Part shown: in pieces, positions 1-8,402 of the stretch
Numbering within the stretch: position 1 is the first letter of the stretch
How the letters are laid out: each line of letters starts with the position of its first letter
Assembly: GCF_010095445.2 (NCBI RefSeq)
Contig: NZ_WFGV02000027.1
Coordinates: 1-64,000, forward strand
DNA length: 64,000 nt
Source: Pseudomonas sp. TNT3
GTDB lineage: Bacteria; Pseudomonadota; Gammaproteobacteria; Pseudomonadales; Pseudomonadaceae
Direction of reading: 5' to 3'
Translations under genes and position numbers: made by a program
The notes under the pieces: model-generated
Database searches by the model: none
Told to the model about the DNA's origin: nothing
The model's input: only the letters and a program-made list of their open reading frames with translations

Positions 1-127
1 GGAATTCATCTCGCATTACAACTATCGCCGTTGCCACTCCGCCTCGAACCACTTGCCGCCTGCGCTGTTCGAGCAACAGGCGGCTTAATCCTCCTACGGG
101 ATGGTTTAAAAAAACTGAACCACTACA
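1..127 (+). mobile_element. Right end of an IS3-family insertion sequence (partial)
   Basis: Reading from base 2 in frame 2, 28 codons run to a TAA at 86-88. The peptide contains SHYNYRRCHSASNHLPPALF and ends EQQAA. This resembles the C-terminus of IS3-family OrfB transposases (integrase core, typical YNxxRxHS...L.P). The conserved catalytic DDE residues would lie outside the window. About 40 bases after the stop a tract ends ...CACTACA at 127; IS3-type ends finish in CA, so 127 is a plausible outer edge of the terminal repeat. This edge is inference, because the left end and target duplication cannot be seen. Confidence 0.6.
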
Positions 128-153
128 CCGCAGGCTGCGATCTTTTTGTTGAG

Positions 154-624
154 TCACCCGATGCTGATGGCCGGCAGGGTAGGCAGCGTCACGGTTTGCT
201 GTTTACGCGGAGCCAGGATCTCCGCTTCGCCATCCACGACCAACTCATCACGCTGGTTGAAAACGCGGGTCGCAATGCGCACGCGAAACTTTGGCAGTTT
301 CTCCAGAATTTCCAGGCGCACGGTCAGCGTGTCACCAATCTTCACCGGCTTCTGAAAGCTCATTTGCTGGCCGATATAGATAGTGCCTGGCCCAGGCAAC
401 TCGCAGGCCACGGCGGCACTGATCAGCGCACCGCTGAACATGCCATGGGCGATGCGCTCCTTGAACATCGTGCCAGCGGCGAATTCGGCGTCCAGATGCA
501 CAGGGTTATGGTCGCCAGACATGGCGGCGAACAGCTGGATATCGCGCTCTTCGACCAATTTGCTGTAGCTGGCAGTCTGGCCGACTTCGAGTGCTTCGTA
601 CGGGGTGTTGGTAACCTGGGTCAT
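154..624 (-). CDS. MaoC-like (R)-specific enoyl-CoA hydratase (PhaJ type)
   Basis: 156-residue single-hotdog MaoC protein. Residues around 35-45 carry the hydratase motif, seen as AAMSGDHNPVHLD with the catalytic Asp and His, followed by GTMFKERIAHGMFSGALIS. The family hydrates trans-2-enoyl-CoA to (R)-3-hydroxyacyl-CoA, which links beta-oxidation to polyhydroxyalkanoate monomers. The ATG at 624 has AGGA about nine bases upstream; an in-frame TTG nine bases earlier is a weaker alternative. It lies next to an acyl hydrolase and two fadD genes, the same set I recall at PA3299-PA3302 of P. aeruginosa. The PhaJ4 assignment is probable, but substrate chain length cannot be read from sequence. Confidence 0.85.
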   Translation of the reverse strand: MTQVTNTPYEALEVGQTASYSKLVEERDIQLFAAMSGDHNPVHLDAEFAAGTMFKERIAHGMFSGALISAAVACELPGPGTIYIGQQMSFQKPVKIGDTLTVRLEILEKLPKFRVRIATRVFNQRDELVVDGEAEILAPRKQQTVTLPTLPAISIG

Positions 625-666
625 CTGTTTCAATTCCTGTCACGAATAAATAAATGTACAAAAAAA

Positions 667-1611
667 CTATTCCGACCTGAGTGGCCGTCGGTGCGCCAAT
701 GCCTGCGCGATCCAGTTCAACACGTCGTTGATCACTTCATCGCGGTTGCTCTCGTTAAACAATTCATGCCGAGCCTGGGGGTAGATCGTCAGCTGCAGGT
801 TCTGGCTGCCGGCCTCGCGCAGTGCGTTAGCCAGATCTTTCAGACGTTTACCTTCGCTCACCGGATCACATTCACCGCCAATCACTAACAGCGGCAGGCC
901 CGGATCAATTTGCGCGAGATTGGACGCTTTGCTGATTTGCTGCAAGCCGCCGAGCAAATCGATCCACAGTTGGTTGGTGCAACGAAAGCCGCAAAGCGGG
1001 TCGGCGGCATACAGATCGACTTCAGCCGGATCACGACTGAGCCAGTCGAATGATGTGCGCACGGGTTTGAATGACTTGTTGAACGAACCGAATGTCAGCC
1101 ATTCAATCAGCGCACTGCGCCCCTTCGGCCCCTGCCGCAGGCGTTCGAGACGAGCTATCTGCCGCGCGGCACGATAAAGCGCCAAGGGCTGGAAATTTGA
1201 ACCGCTCAGGATTGCGCCATGCAGGCTGGCGCTGTGATGCAGAAGATAAGCCTGGGCGATGTAGCTGCCCATGCTATGGCCGAGCAACACAATCGGTACG
1301 CCCGGATGCTGTTGGCCGATGTGCTGGTTGAGGCTGGCGAGATCACCGACCACCTTGCACCAGCCATCGTCGTCGGCGAAAAAACCCAGCGTCCCGTTTT
1401 CGGCAGTTTTGCCATGTCCACGCAAGTCCGGGGCGTAGACGCCGTAGCCCTGATCGCAGAGTTTTTGCGCCAGACGGGCGTAGCGACCGCTGTGTTCCGC
1501 CATGCCGTGTGCCAGCAGGATGACTGCTTTCAAAGGGGCAGCGGGCAGCCACTGATTGACGTAAAGGCGGCTGCGGTCACTCGCGGTCAGCCAGAAAGTG
1601 TCGTGGATCAT
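667..1611 (-). CDS. Alpha/beta hydrolase, monoacylglycerol lipase/lysophospholipase-like
   Basis: 314 residues, a serine hydrolase of the Hydrolase_4/S33 group. The nucleophile elbow is GHSMGS in IVLLGHSMGSYIAQ, the acid is the Asp in GGECDPVS and the base is the His in QARHELFNE. The oxyanion region LAHGMAEHSGRY is also present. The ATG at 1611 has AAAGGA upstream; a longer in-frame reading starts 37 codons earlier without such a site and is less likely. It points the same way as the MaoC gene and away from fadD2, with about 255 bases between. It probably releases fatty acids or splits monoacylglycerols for the adjacent acyl-CoA synthetases; the true substrate is unknown. Confidence 0.8.
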   Translation of the reverse strand: MIHDTFWLTASDRSRLYVNQWLPAAPLKAVILLAHGMAEHSGRYARLAQKLCDQGYGVYAPDLRGHGKTAENGTLGFFADDDGWCKVVGDLASLNQHIGQQHPGVPIVLLGHSMGSYIAQAYLLHHSASLHGAILSGSNFQPLALYRAARQIARLERLRQGPKGRSALIEWLTFGSFNKSFKPVRTSFDWLSRDPAEVDLYAADPLCGFRCTNQLWIDLLGGLQQISKASNLAQIDPGLPLLVIGGECDPVSEGKRLKDLANALREAGSQNLQLTIYPQARHELFNESNRDEVINDVLNWIAQALAHRRPLRSE

Positions 1612-1866
1612 GGCGATTCCTTTGCTATGGGGCTGCCAAGTGGAAAACAGCTCCGATGCATTGTATAGCGCATCGCGCGCTTGCCGTCTGATCAGGCTGA
1701 TCAGGCCGGACCACGGAATCAAGATTCACACGGTCAATGAGAGTCACTGGCGTATTTGCCTGATAGGCCATAACTGCTAGTGTCCGTGAAGCTCCGCCTT
1801 CTGCCTTTTGTTTTACAAATGACAGAACAGCGGCCCGGATAGGTTCAGGTAAAGAGGACAAGAACA

Positions 1867-3555
1867 ATGCAACCTGATTTCTGGAATGACAAACGCCCGG
1901 CCGGCGTGCCCCTCGACATTGATCTGGGTGCCTACAAGTCGGTGATCGAGGTGTTCGAGCGTTCCTGCAAGAAATTTGCTGACCGCCCGGCATTCAGCAA
2001 CATGGGCGTAACCCTGACCTACGCCGAACTGGAACGCTACAGCGCCGCGTTCGCCGGCTACCTGCAAGCCCATACCGACCTGGCACCGGGCGATCGCATA
2101 GCGGTACAGATGCCCAACGTTCTGCAATACCCGATTGCCGTGTTCGGCGCCTTGCGCGCCGGCCTCATCGTGGTCAATACAAACCCGCTGTACACCGCAC
2201 GGGAGATGCGTCATCAGTTCAAGGATTCCGGTGCCCGGGCGCTGGTCTACCTGAACATGTTCGGACAGAAGGTCCAGGAAGTGCTGCCGGACACCGACAT
2301 CCAGTACCTGATCGAAGCGAAGATGGGCGACATGTTGCCCGCCGCCAAGGGCTGGTTGATCAACACCGTGGTCAGCAAGGTCAAGAAAATGGTCCCGGCC
2401 TATTCATTGCCGCAAGCCATTTCCTTCAAGAGCGCGCTGCGCATGGGCAAAGGCCAGGGCATCAAGCCGCTGAACGCCGGCCTCGACGACATCGCCGTGC
2501 TGCAATACACCGGCGGCACGACTGGCCTGGCCAAGGGCGCCATGCTCACCCACGGCAATCTGGTGGCGAACATGCAGCAGGCGCGGGCCTGTCTGGGGCA
2601 GTTTGGCACTGACGGTCAGCCGCTGTTGCGCGAAGGGCAGGAGGTGATGATTGCGCCGCTGCCGCTGTACCACATCTATGCATTCACGGCGAATTGCATG
2701 TGCATGATGGTGACCGGCAACCACAACGTGCTGATCACCAATCCCCGGGACATCAAGGGCTTCATCAAGGAGCTGCAGAACTGGCGCTTCTCGGCGCTGC
2801 TGGGGCTCAACACGCTGTTTGTCGCGCTGATGGATCACCCGGACTTCAAGACCCTGGACTTCTCCAGCCTCAAGCTGACCAACTCCGGCGGCACCGCGCT
2901 GGTCAAGGCCACCGCCGAACGCTGGGAAAAACTGACCGGTTGCCGCATCACCGAAGGCTATGGCCTGACCGAAACGTCGCCAGTCGCCTGCACCAACCCG
3001 TACGGCGACAAGTCGCGCATCGGCACGGTGGGCCTGCCGGTGCCGGGCACTACGCTCAAAGTCATCAACGATGACGGCGTCGAGCAGCCTTTGGGCGAGC
3101 GTGGCGAGTTGTGCATCAAGGGCCCGCAGATCATGAAGGGTTACTGGCAGAAACCCGAGGCGACGGCTGAAGTGCTGGATGCCGAGGGATGGTTCAAGTC
3201 GGGTGACATCGCGGTGATCGATCCGGATGGATTCGTGCGCATTGTCGACCGCAAGAAAGACATGATCATCGTCTCGGGCTTCAACGTGTACCCGAACGAG
3301 ATCGAAGACGTGGTGATGGCCCACCCCAAAGTGGCCAACTGCGCGGTGATCGGCGTGCCTGACGAGCGATCGGGGGAGGCGGTGAAGCTGTTCGTGGTGG
3401 CCCGCGAATCCGGTGTCAGCCTTGAAGAGCTGAAGGCTTACTGCAAGGAAAATTTCACGGCGTACAAAGTGCCCAAGCATATTGTGTTGCGTGATTCGTT
3501 GCCGATGACACCGGTCGGCAAGATTTTGCGGCGGGAGTTGCGGGATATCGCCTGA
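1867..3555 (+). CDS. fadD2: Long-chain fatty acid-CoA ligase (FadD2 type)
   Basis: 562-residue adenylate-forming enzyme that activates fatty acids with ATP and CoA for beta-oxidation, usually at the inner membrane face. The P-loop is YTGGTTGLAKGAM around residue 215. The A5 motif GYGLTETSP, the A7 motif SGDIAV and the linker/A8 VDRKKDMIIVSGFNVYPNEIE follow, and the A10 Lys lies in TPVGKILRRELRD. Full length for FadD. The ATG follows AAAGAGG. It lies upstream of a close paralogue (fadD1) in the same direction; P. aeruginosa has the same tandem pair. fadD1 versus fadD2 naming follows that gene order. Confidence 0.9.
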   Translation: MQPDFWNDKRPAGVPLDIDLGAYKSVIEVFERSCKKFADRPAFSNMGVTLTYAELERYSAAFAGYLQAHTDLAPGDRIAVQMPNVLQYPIAVFGALRAGLIVVNTNPLYTAREMRHQFKDSGARALVYLNMFGQKVQEVLPDTDIQYLIEAKMGDMLPAAKGWLINTVVSKVKKMVPAYSLPQAISFKSALRMGKGQGIKPLNAGLDDIAVLQYTGGTTGLAKGAMLTHGNLVANMQQARACLGQFGTDGQPLLREGQEVMIAPLPLYHIYAFTANCMCMMVTGNHNVLITNPRDIKGFIKELQNWRFSALLGLNTLFVALMDHPDFKTLDFSSLKLTNSGGTALVKATAERWEKLTGCRITEGYGLTETSPVACTNPYGDKSRIGTVGLPVPGTTLKVINDDGVEQPLGERGELCIKGPQIMKGYWQKPEATAEVLDAEGWFKSGDIAVIDPDGFVRIVDRKKDMIIVSGFNVYPNEIEDVVMAHPKVANCAVIGVPDERSGEAVKLFVVARESGVSLEELKAYCKENFTAYKVPKHIVLRDSLPMTPVGKILRRELRDIA

Positions 3556-3580
3556 TCGGTGAATGGCCGCGCTTTGCGCG

Positions 3581-3659
3581 GATCGCGGGCAAGCCTTGCT
3601 CCCACAAGTCTGCATCGATATTGATGTGAACCGGTGAGAGCAAGGCTTGCCCGCGATGC
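3581..3659. repeat. REP inverted pair
   Basis: Two arms of about 21 bases (gatcgcgggcaagccttgct and its complement) face each other around a spacer of about 36 bases. This is the common REP family of fluorescent pseudomonads. It sits between fadD2 and fadD1 and may limit read-through or protect the fadD2 transcript end. No separate terminator is visible between the genes. Confidence 0.85.
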
Positions 3660-3745
3660 TTTTAACGGGGCCAAAGCCCTATTTCACGGGGCCTTTTACA
3701 GCGGTATAGAATTTTTGCTCTAAAACTGACTATTGCACATTCATG

Positions 3746-3761
3746 GGTCACGAATGTGACC
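3746..3761. promoter_or_regulatory. Perfect 6-4-6 palindrome upstream of fadD1
   Basis: GGTCAC-gaat-GTGACC is a perfect inverted repeat about 165 bases before the fadD1 start, in a stretch with no gene. The half-sites are inverted relative to the CRP/Vfr consensus TGTGA-N6-TCACA, so it is probably not a CRP site. It does not resemble the PsrA site as I remember it. The bound factor is unknown. The rest of 3660-3926 is AT-richer leader sequence with no small ORF that I can support. Confidence 0.4.
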
Positions 3762-3926
3762 GTAGAGGCCGCTTTTGGCTCTAGTCGACCCTTGGCAAAG
3801 CTGCTACTCTCGGCGCGCTTTGTGACCTCTCGGCCTTGAAAAAAGCCAGACTCACCAACAAACAAACACCAATAATAATCGCATCAAATGCGGTGATGAA
3901 TTCGCGTTGCTGAGGAGTGGGCTTCC

Positions 3927-5627
3927 ATGATCGAAGACTTCTGGAAGGATAAATACCCTGCCGGGATTGCTGCCGACATCAATCCGGACGAGTATCCGAA
4001 TATTCAGGCAGTGCTCAAGCAGTCCTGCCAACGCTTCGCCGATAAACCGGCATTCAGCAACCTGGGCAAGACAATCACCTACGGTGAACTGTACGAATTG
4101 TCCGGTGCCTTTGCCGCTTACCTGCAACAGCATACCGACTTGCAGCCGGGCGATCGAATCGCTGTGCAGCTGCCCAACGTTTTGCAGTACCCGGTCGCCG
4201 TCTTCGGGGCGATTCGTGCCGGGCTGATCGTGGTCAACACCAACCCGCTGTACACCGCGCGGGAAATGGAACACCAATTCAACGACTCCGGTGCCAAGGC
4301 CCTGATTTGCCTGGCAAACATGGCGCACCTGGCGCAGACCGTGGTGCCGAAAACCGGCGTCAAGCACGTGATCGTCACCGAAGTGGCCGATCTGTTGCCG
4401 CCGCTCAAGCGCCTGCTGATCAACAGCGTCATCAAGTACGTGAAGAAGATGGTGCCAGCGTACCACTTGCCCAAAGCCATCAAGTTCAATGACGTGCTGA
4501 GCAAGGGCCACGGCCAGCCAGTGGTTGAAGCCAACCCGGCCAGCGGCGATGTGGCGGTCCTGCAGTACACCGGCGGCACCACCGGGGTGGCGAAGGGCGC
4601 GATGCTGACTCACCGCAACCTCGTGGCGAACATGCTGCAATGCAAGGCGCTGATGGGTTCCAACCTGAATGAAGGTTGCGAGATCCTGATCACGCCTCTG
4701 CCGCTGTACCACATCTATGCCTTCACCTTTCATTGCATGGCGATGATGCTGATCGGCAACCACAACATCCTGATCAGCAACCCGCGCGACTTGCCGGCGA
4801 TGGTCAAGGAACTGTCGAAGTGGAAGTTCAGCGGCTTTGTGGGCCTGAACACCTTGTTCGTTGCCCTGTGCAACAACGAAGGCTTCCGCAAGCTGGATTT
4901 CTCCGCGCTGAAAGTCACCCTGTCGGGCGGCATGGCCCTGCAATTGGCCGCCGCTGAACGCTGGAAAGCGGTCACCGGTTGCTCCATCTGCGAAGGTTAC
5001 GGCATGACCGAGACCAGCCCGGTGGCGACGGTCAACCCGATCCAGCACATCCAGATCGGCACCATCGGCATTCCGGTTCCGTCGACGCTGTGCAAGATCA
5101 TCGATGATGCTGGCGTCGAACAGCCGCTGGGCGCAATCGGTGAGCTGTGCGTCAAGGGTCCGCAGGTCATGAAGGGCTATTGGCAGCGCCAGGACGCCAC
5201 CGACGAAATGCTCGACAGCGAAGGCTGGTTGAAAACCGGTGACATCGCGCTGATCCAGCCCGATGGCTACATGCGTATCGTCGATCGCAAGAAAGACATG
5301 ATTCTGGTCTCCGGTTTCAACGTGTACCCGAACGAGCTGGAAGACGTGCTCGCGACCTTGCCAGGCGTGCTGCAGTGCGCAGCCATTGGCATCCCGGACG
5401 AGAAGTCTGGCGAGGCGATCAAGATCTTCATCGTTGCCAAACCGGGCGTAACGTTGACGAAAGAGCAAGTCATGGAGCACATGCGTGCGAACGTGACGGG
5501 CTACAAGGTCCCACGCTCCGTCGAGTTCCGCGACGCACTGCCGACGACTAACGTCGGCAAGATCTTGCGGCGTGAACTGCGGGATGAAGAGCTGAAGAAA
5601 ATAAACACGAAGAAAGCCACCGCCTAG
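3927..5627 (+). CDS. fadD1: Long-chain fatty acid-CoA ligase (FadD1 type)
   Basis: 566-residue paralogue of the preceding gene, colinear along its length. It has the P-loop YTGGTTGVAKGAM, A5 GYGMTETSP, A7 KTGDIAL, linker VDRKKDMILVSGFNVYPNE and C-terminal Lys in NVGKILRRELRD. It converts long-chain fatty acids to acyl-CoA for degradation and signalling. The ATG has GAGGAG ten bases upstream. The 371-base gap from fadD2, with a REP pair and a palindrome, suggests it has its own promoter. In P. aeruginosa the two paralogues differ in chain-length preference and induction; that division is inferred here. Confidence 0.9.
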   Translation: MIEDFWKDKYPAGIAADINPDEYPNIQAVLKQSCQRFADKPAFSNLGKTITYGELYELSGAFAAYLQQHTDLQPGDRIAVQLPNVLQYPVAVFGAIRAGLIVVNTNPLYTAREMEHQFNDSGAKALICLANMAHLAQTVVPKTGVKHVIVTEVADLLPPLKRLLINSVIKYVKKMVPAYHLPKAIKFNDVLSKGHGQPVVEANPASGDVAVLQYTGGTTGVAKGAMLTHRNLVANMLQCKALMGSNLNEGCEILITPLPLYHIYAFTFHCMAMMLIGNHNILISNPRDLPAMVKELSKWKFSGFVGLNTLFVALCNNEGFRKLDFSALKVTLSGGMALQLAAAERWKAVTGCSICEGYGMTETSPVATVNPIQHIQIGTIGIPVPSTLCKIIDDAGVEQPLGAIGELCVKGPQVMKGYWQRQDATDEMLDSEGWLKTGDIALIQPDGYMRIVDRKKDMILVSGFNVYPNELEDVLATLPGVLQCAAIGIPDEKSGEAIKIFIVAKPGVTLTKEQVMEHMRANVTGYKVPRSVEFRDALPTTNVGKILRRELRDEELKKINTKKATA

Positions 5628-5630
5628 TCA

Positions 5631-5661
5631 AAAAAAAGCCCCGCAGATGCGGGGCTTTTTG
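5631..5661 (+). terminator. Rho-independent terminator of fadD1
   Basis: AGCCCCGC-agat-GCGGGGCT followed by TTTTT, starting a few bases after the fadD1 stop; the A-run on the 5' side would let it act on both strands. Confidence 0.9.
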
Positions 5662-5671
5662 TTGCTGCTCT

Positions 5672-5777
5672 TGTGGCGAGGGAGTTTACTCCCGCTGGGG
5701 CGCGAAGCGGCCCCGTTCTTTTACCTGAACAGAAGGGGCCGCTTCGCAGCCCAGCGGGAGCAAGCTCCCTCGCCACA
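5672..5777. repeat. Long inverted repeat, 'gtggcgaggga' REP family
   Basis: An imperfect hairpin about 105 bases long. The outer arms are tgtggcgagggag and ctccctcgccaca; the inner arms centre on cgaagcggcccc and ggggccgcttcg. The same family recurs at 11824-11916 and 46033-46165. It lies between two converging genes. Confidence 0.85.
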
Positions 5778-5792
5778 GGGGCATATGTGGGG

Positions 5793-6170
5793 TTACAGGC
5801 GGAACGGCGCGAAGTTCACGTTGGTGCCCGCCGGACGCATGTCCTGCAAGTACGAATCCTTGTCTGCACTCAGTTCCAGGCTCAATGCCGCCTTGCGCTT
5901 GCCCTCATTGCGCACCACCAGCCCTTCAAGCTTTTCGCGCAGGAACACCGTCGGCACTTTCAGGTGCACCAGTTCGTCGGTGTCCGGCGTGTGCATCAAC
6001 AGGTGCACCCATTCGTACTGACCAATGGCCAGGCGCGCGACCGGAATATCGAACCACCAGATATTGCGGTTACGGTTCAATTCGGTGAAATGGCAGTTGT
6101 TGACGCCAAGCACAGCACCGCCGAGTTCCTGGTTTCTGCGGGCAATGGCCTGCTTTTTATCGAGTTTCAT
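5793..6170 (-). CDS. Conserved protein of unknown function, 125 aa
   Basis: Begins MKLDKKQAIARRNQELGG and ends NVNFAPFRL. It has no signal peptide and no membrane segment. The middle is rich in aromatic and charged residues (NRNIWWFDIPVARLAIGQYE). I do not recognise a domain. The ATG at 6170 has TAGGAATG upstream; a longer reading back to 6350 adds 60 residues of low-complexity, basic sequence without support. It converges with fadD1 and diverges from the CsbD gene. The codon pattern matches its neighbours, so it is probably a real housekeeping gene of the genus. Confidence 0.75.
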   Translation of the reverse strand: MKLDKKQAIARRNQELGGAVLGVNNCHFTELNRNRNIWWFDIPVARLAIGQYEWVHLLMHTPDTDELVHLKVPTVFLREKLEGLVVRNEGKRKAALSLELSADKDSYLQDMRPAGTNVNFAPFRL

Positions 6171-6370
6171 AACATTCCTACGGGATTGGATCTTCAGCGC
6201 CTGAGCCTGAATACGTTGCGCATTCTCGGGGGTTGGTCGGCAAACATAAAGCCCAACCTGCGTCGATCGATGAAATGTCCTGCTGAAAATAAATGAAACT
6301 CCCTGCAAACGCCTCCGGTCAATCTTTGTGTAACGACTTTTCTCGTTCAATTGTTCACAGGAGAAACACC

Positions 6371-6562
6371 ATGAGCAGCACTGGCGATAAAGTAAAAGGC
6401 ATGGCCAACGAAGCCGCTGGTAACGTCAAGCAGGGCGTCGGCAAGGCCACCGGCAACGATAAAATGCGCGCTGAAGGCGTCGTTCAGGAAAAGAAAGGCG
6501 AAGCTCAACAAGCGGTTGGCAAAGCCAAAGACGCGGTAAAGAAAGGTGTCGACAAGGCCTGA
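6371..6562 (+). CDS. CsbD family stress protein
   Basis: 63 residues, Lys/Ala/Gly-rich and hydrophilic. CsbD features are GDKVKGMANEAAGNVKQGVG, followed by GNDKMRAEGVVQEKKGEAQQ and a helical tail. In Bacillus and in Pseudomonas these small proteins are under general-stress control, but their biochemical role is unknown. The ATG follows CACAGGAGAAACACC, a strong ribosome site. It is monocistronic: its own terminator follows within 25 bases. Confidence 0.9.
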   Translation: MSSTGDKVKGMANEAAGNVKQGVGKATGNDKMRAEGVVQEKKGEAQQAVGKAKDAVKKGVDKA

Positions 6563-6585
6563 TCCAGGCCGTGACGTGCTTTACG

Positions 6586-6612
6586 AACGGCCATCCACGG
6601 ATGGCCGTTTTT
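6586..6612 (+). terminator. Terminator after csbD-like gene
   Basis: AACGGCCATCC-acg-GATGGCCGTT followed by TTT; strong stem with a short U-tract. Confidence 0.85.
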
Positions 6613-6734
6613 GTGTCAGCTTGAACTTGAGCACGGAAATTGTTTCAAAGTCGCCAAGTAGGCTACTTTGATGTAGAAAACGGCCCCTGAGTCGCCTCGA
6701 CTTCAACCCAATTTTGCGGCGAAAGGAGACGCTA

Positions 6735-7688
6735 ATGATTTTCCCGGACATGAAAGGTCTGCCCATCCATCGCGTGATGGTGCGCACAGTCACAGAGTTC
6801 GTTGACGACGAGATGTCGACCTACGCCTCGGCACTGGCCTATCAGATGTTGTTCTCGTTATTCCCCTTCATCCTGTTCCTGATTGCACTGATCGGTTTCC
6901 TGCACCTGCCGGACTTTTTTTCGTGGCTGCGCCTGCAGTCGGAACTGGTGTTGCCGCCCCAGGCTCTGGAGCAGGTGAACCCGGTGATCGACCAGCTTCA
7001 GCAGTCCAAAGGCGGGTTGCTGTCGGTCGGTATCGTGATTGCGCTATGGACCGCCTCGGCCGGCGTGCGCTTGATGATGAGCGCGATGAACGCGGCCTAC
7101 GATGTGGTGGAAGGTCGCCCGGCCTGGAAGCGCTTTCCCCTGTCGATCATCTACACCATTGGCATCGCCGGCATGCTGTTGGTGGCCGCTGCCTTGATGG
7201 TGTTGGGGCCGCAACTCATGGGTTGGATCGCCGCGCAGGTCGGCCTCGAGGACTTCATCGTCACCTTGTGGACAATCGTCCGCTGGCCGGTGGTGGTGAT
7301 CCTGCTGATGGTGGCGGTGGCGCTGATTTATTACGTCATGCCCGACGTCAAGCAGGAGTTTCGCTTCATCACGCCGGGGTCCGTGCTGGCGGTGGTGGTG
7401 TGGATTCTGGCCTCCGTGGGCTTCGGCCTGTACGTCAAGGAATTCGCCAACTACAACGCCATGTACGGCAGTATCGGTGCGATCATCGTGTTGCTGCTCT
7501 ATTTCTATATTTCTGCGGCGGTACTATTGCTCGGCGCAGAAATGAATGCAGTGATCGAGCACATGTCCACCGAAGGCAAGGACCCAGGTGAGAAGGTCCC
7601 TGGGGAGCTCGACCACGAGCCTAAACACCACGTTTCCGGACTGGGTCGAGACCACTCGATCAAGTCGCCCACTGACGAAGCCATCTAA
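6735..7688 (+). CDS. YihY/BrkB-like inner-membrane protein
   Basis: 317 residues with about six hydrophobic segments. The YihY signature is visible: the N-terminal VDDEMSTYASALAYQMLFSL, the central GPQLMGWIAAQVG, and the C-terminal YNAMYGSIGAIIVLLLYFYI. The family was once annotated as ribonuclease BN, which is wrong for this protein; its function is unknown and it is sometimes linked to transport or virulence. The ATG at 6735 follows AAAGGAG. The stop overlaps the deformylase start (TAATG), so the two are probably translationally coupled. The C-terminal 40 residues are charged and His-rich. Confidence 0.85.
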   Translation: MIFPDMKGLPIHRVMVRTVTEFVDDEMSTYASALAYQMLFSLFPFILFLIALIGFLHLPDFFSWLRLQSELVLPPQALEQVNPVIDQLQQSKGGLLSVGIVIALWTASAGVRLMMSAMNAAYDVVEGRPAWKRFPLSIIYTIGIAGMLLVAAALMVLGPQLMGWIAAQVGLEDFIVTLWTIVRWPVVVILLMVAVALIYYVMPDVKQEFRFITPGSVLAVVVWILASVGFGLYVKEFANYNAMYGSIGAIIVLLLYFYISAAVLLLGAEMNAVIEHMSTEGKDPGEKVPGELDHEPKHHVSGLGRDHSIKSPTDEAI

Positions 7689-8227
7689 TGATCCGTGAAA
7701 TTCTAAAAATGGGTGATGAGCGCTTGCTGCGCATTGCCCCGCCGGTTCCGGCTGAAATGTTCGACAGCCCCGAGCTGTGGCAACTGATCGACGACATGTT
7801 CCAGACCATGGAAAGCGTCGGTGGGGTTGGCCTGGCTGCGCCGCAGATCGGCGTCGACCTGCAATTGGTGATCTTCGGTTTCGAGCACAGCGAACGCTAT
7901 CCGGACGCTGAAGCCGTGCCACAGACGATTTTGATCAATCCACTGATAACGCCGCTGAGCCCGACACTGGAAGAGGGTTTCGAAGGCTGCCTGTCGGTAC
8001 CGGGTCTGCGCGGTGCGGTGGATCGTTATCGGGATATTCGCTACGAAGGTGTCGACCCCAAGGGGCAACCGATCCTGCGCATTGCTTCAGGCTTTCACGC
8101 ACGGGTCGTGCAGCATGAGTGCGATCACCTGATCGGGCGGCTGTACCCGTCGCGCATCACGGATTTCACCCAATTCGGATTTACCGAGGTGATGTTCCCG
8201 GAGCTTGATCCGAACGCTGACGATTAA
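7688..8227 (+). CDS. def: Peptide deformylase
   Basis: 179 residues. All three metal/catalytic motifs are present: GVGLAAPQI (motif 1), EGCLSVPG (motif 2, Cys ligand) and QHECDHL (motif 3, HExxH with two His ligands and the catalytic Glu). It removes the N-formyl group from nascent proteins. The start codon overlaps the YihY stop by one base. This is probably an additional deformylase, because the usual Pseudomonas def sits beside fmt; that other copy is not in this window. A single REP hairpin follows 29 bases after the stop. Confidence 0.93.
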   Translation: MIREILKMGDERLLRIAPPVPAEMFDSPELWQLIDDMFQTMESVGGVGLAAPQIGVDLQLVIFGFEHSERYPDAEAVPQTILINPLITPLSPTLEEGFEGCLSVPGLRGAVDRYRDIRYEGVDPKGQPILRIASGFHARVVQHECDHLIGRLYPSRITDFTQFGFTEVMFPELDPNADD

Positions 8228-8256
8228 CACAAGATTTTTGAATCCCCTGATAAACC

Positions 8257-8287
8257 TGTGGGAGCCGGGCAAGCCCGGCTCCCACAT
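8257..8287. repeat. Single REP hairpin
   Basis: Perfect arms tgtgggagccgggc / gcccggctcccaca with a two-base loop. It could also help end the def transcript, although the following tract is only TTTGG. Confidence 0.8.
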
Positions 8288-8402
8288 TTGGTTCTTTACA
8301 AGTGTTTGGATTGCTTCATTTTTCCGGGCTTAATAAGCCGCAATGTCATCCGTTAATTAACGGATTCGCACCCCGCTTGAAGAACTGCCCTTCATCGACC
8401 GA

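Noticed and set aside
31..888. Long open frame on the plus strand
   Set aside because: It lies antisense to the MaoC gene and the start of the hydrolase gene, has no family motif or ribosome site, and arises from the high GC of those genes.
1612..1722. N-terminal extension of the hydrolase (37 residues)
   Set aside because: No ribosome site at the upper ATG, while AAAGGA precedes the ATG at 1611, which begins the conserved sequence.
3746..3761. CRP/Vfr binding site
   Set aside because: The arms are GGTCAC...GTGACC, the inverted orientation of TGTGA-N6-TCACA, with a four-base centre.
3852..5480. 542-codon frame antisense to fadD1
   Set aside because: Its His/Arg/Gln-rich composition is that of a mirror frame of a high-GC gene; fadD1 on the other strand is full length with all motifs.
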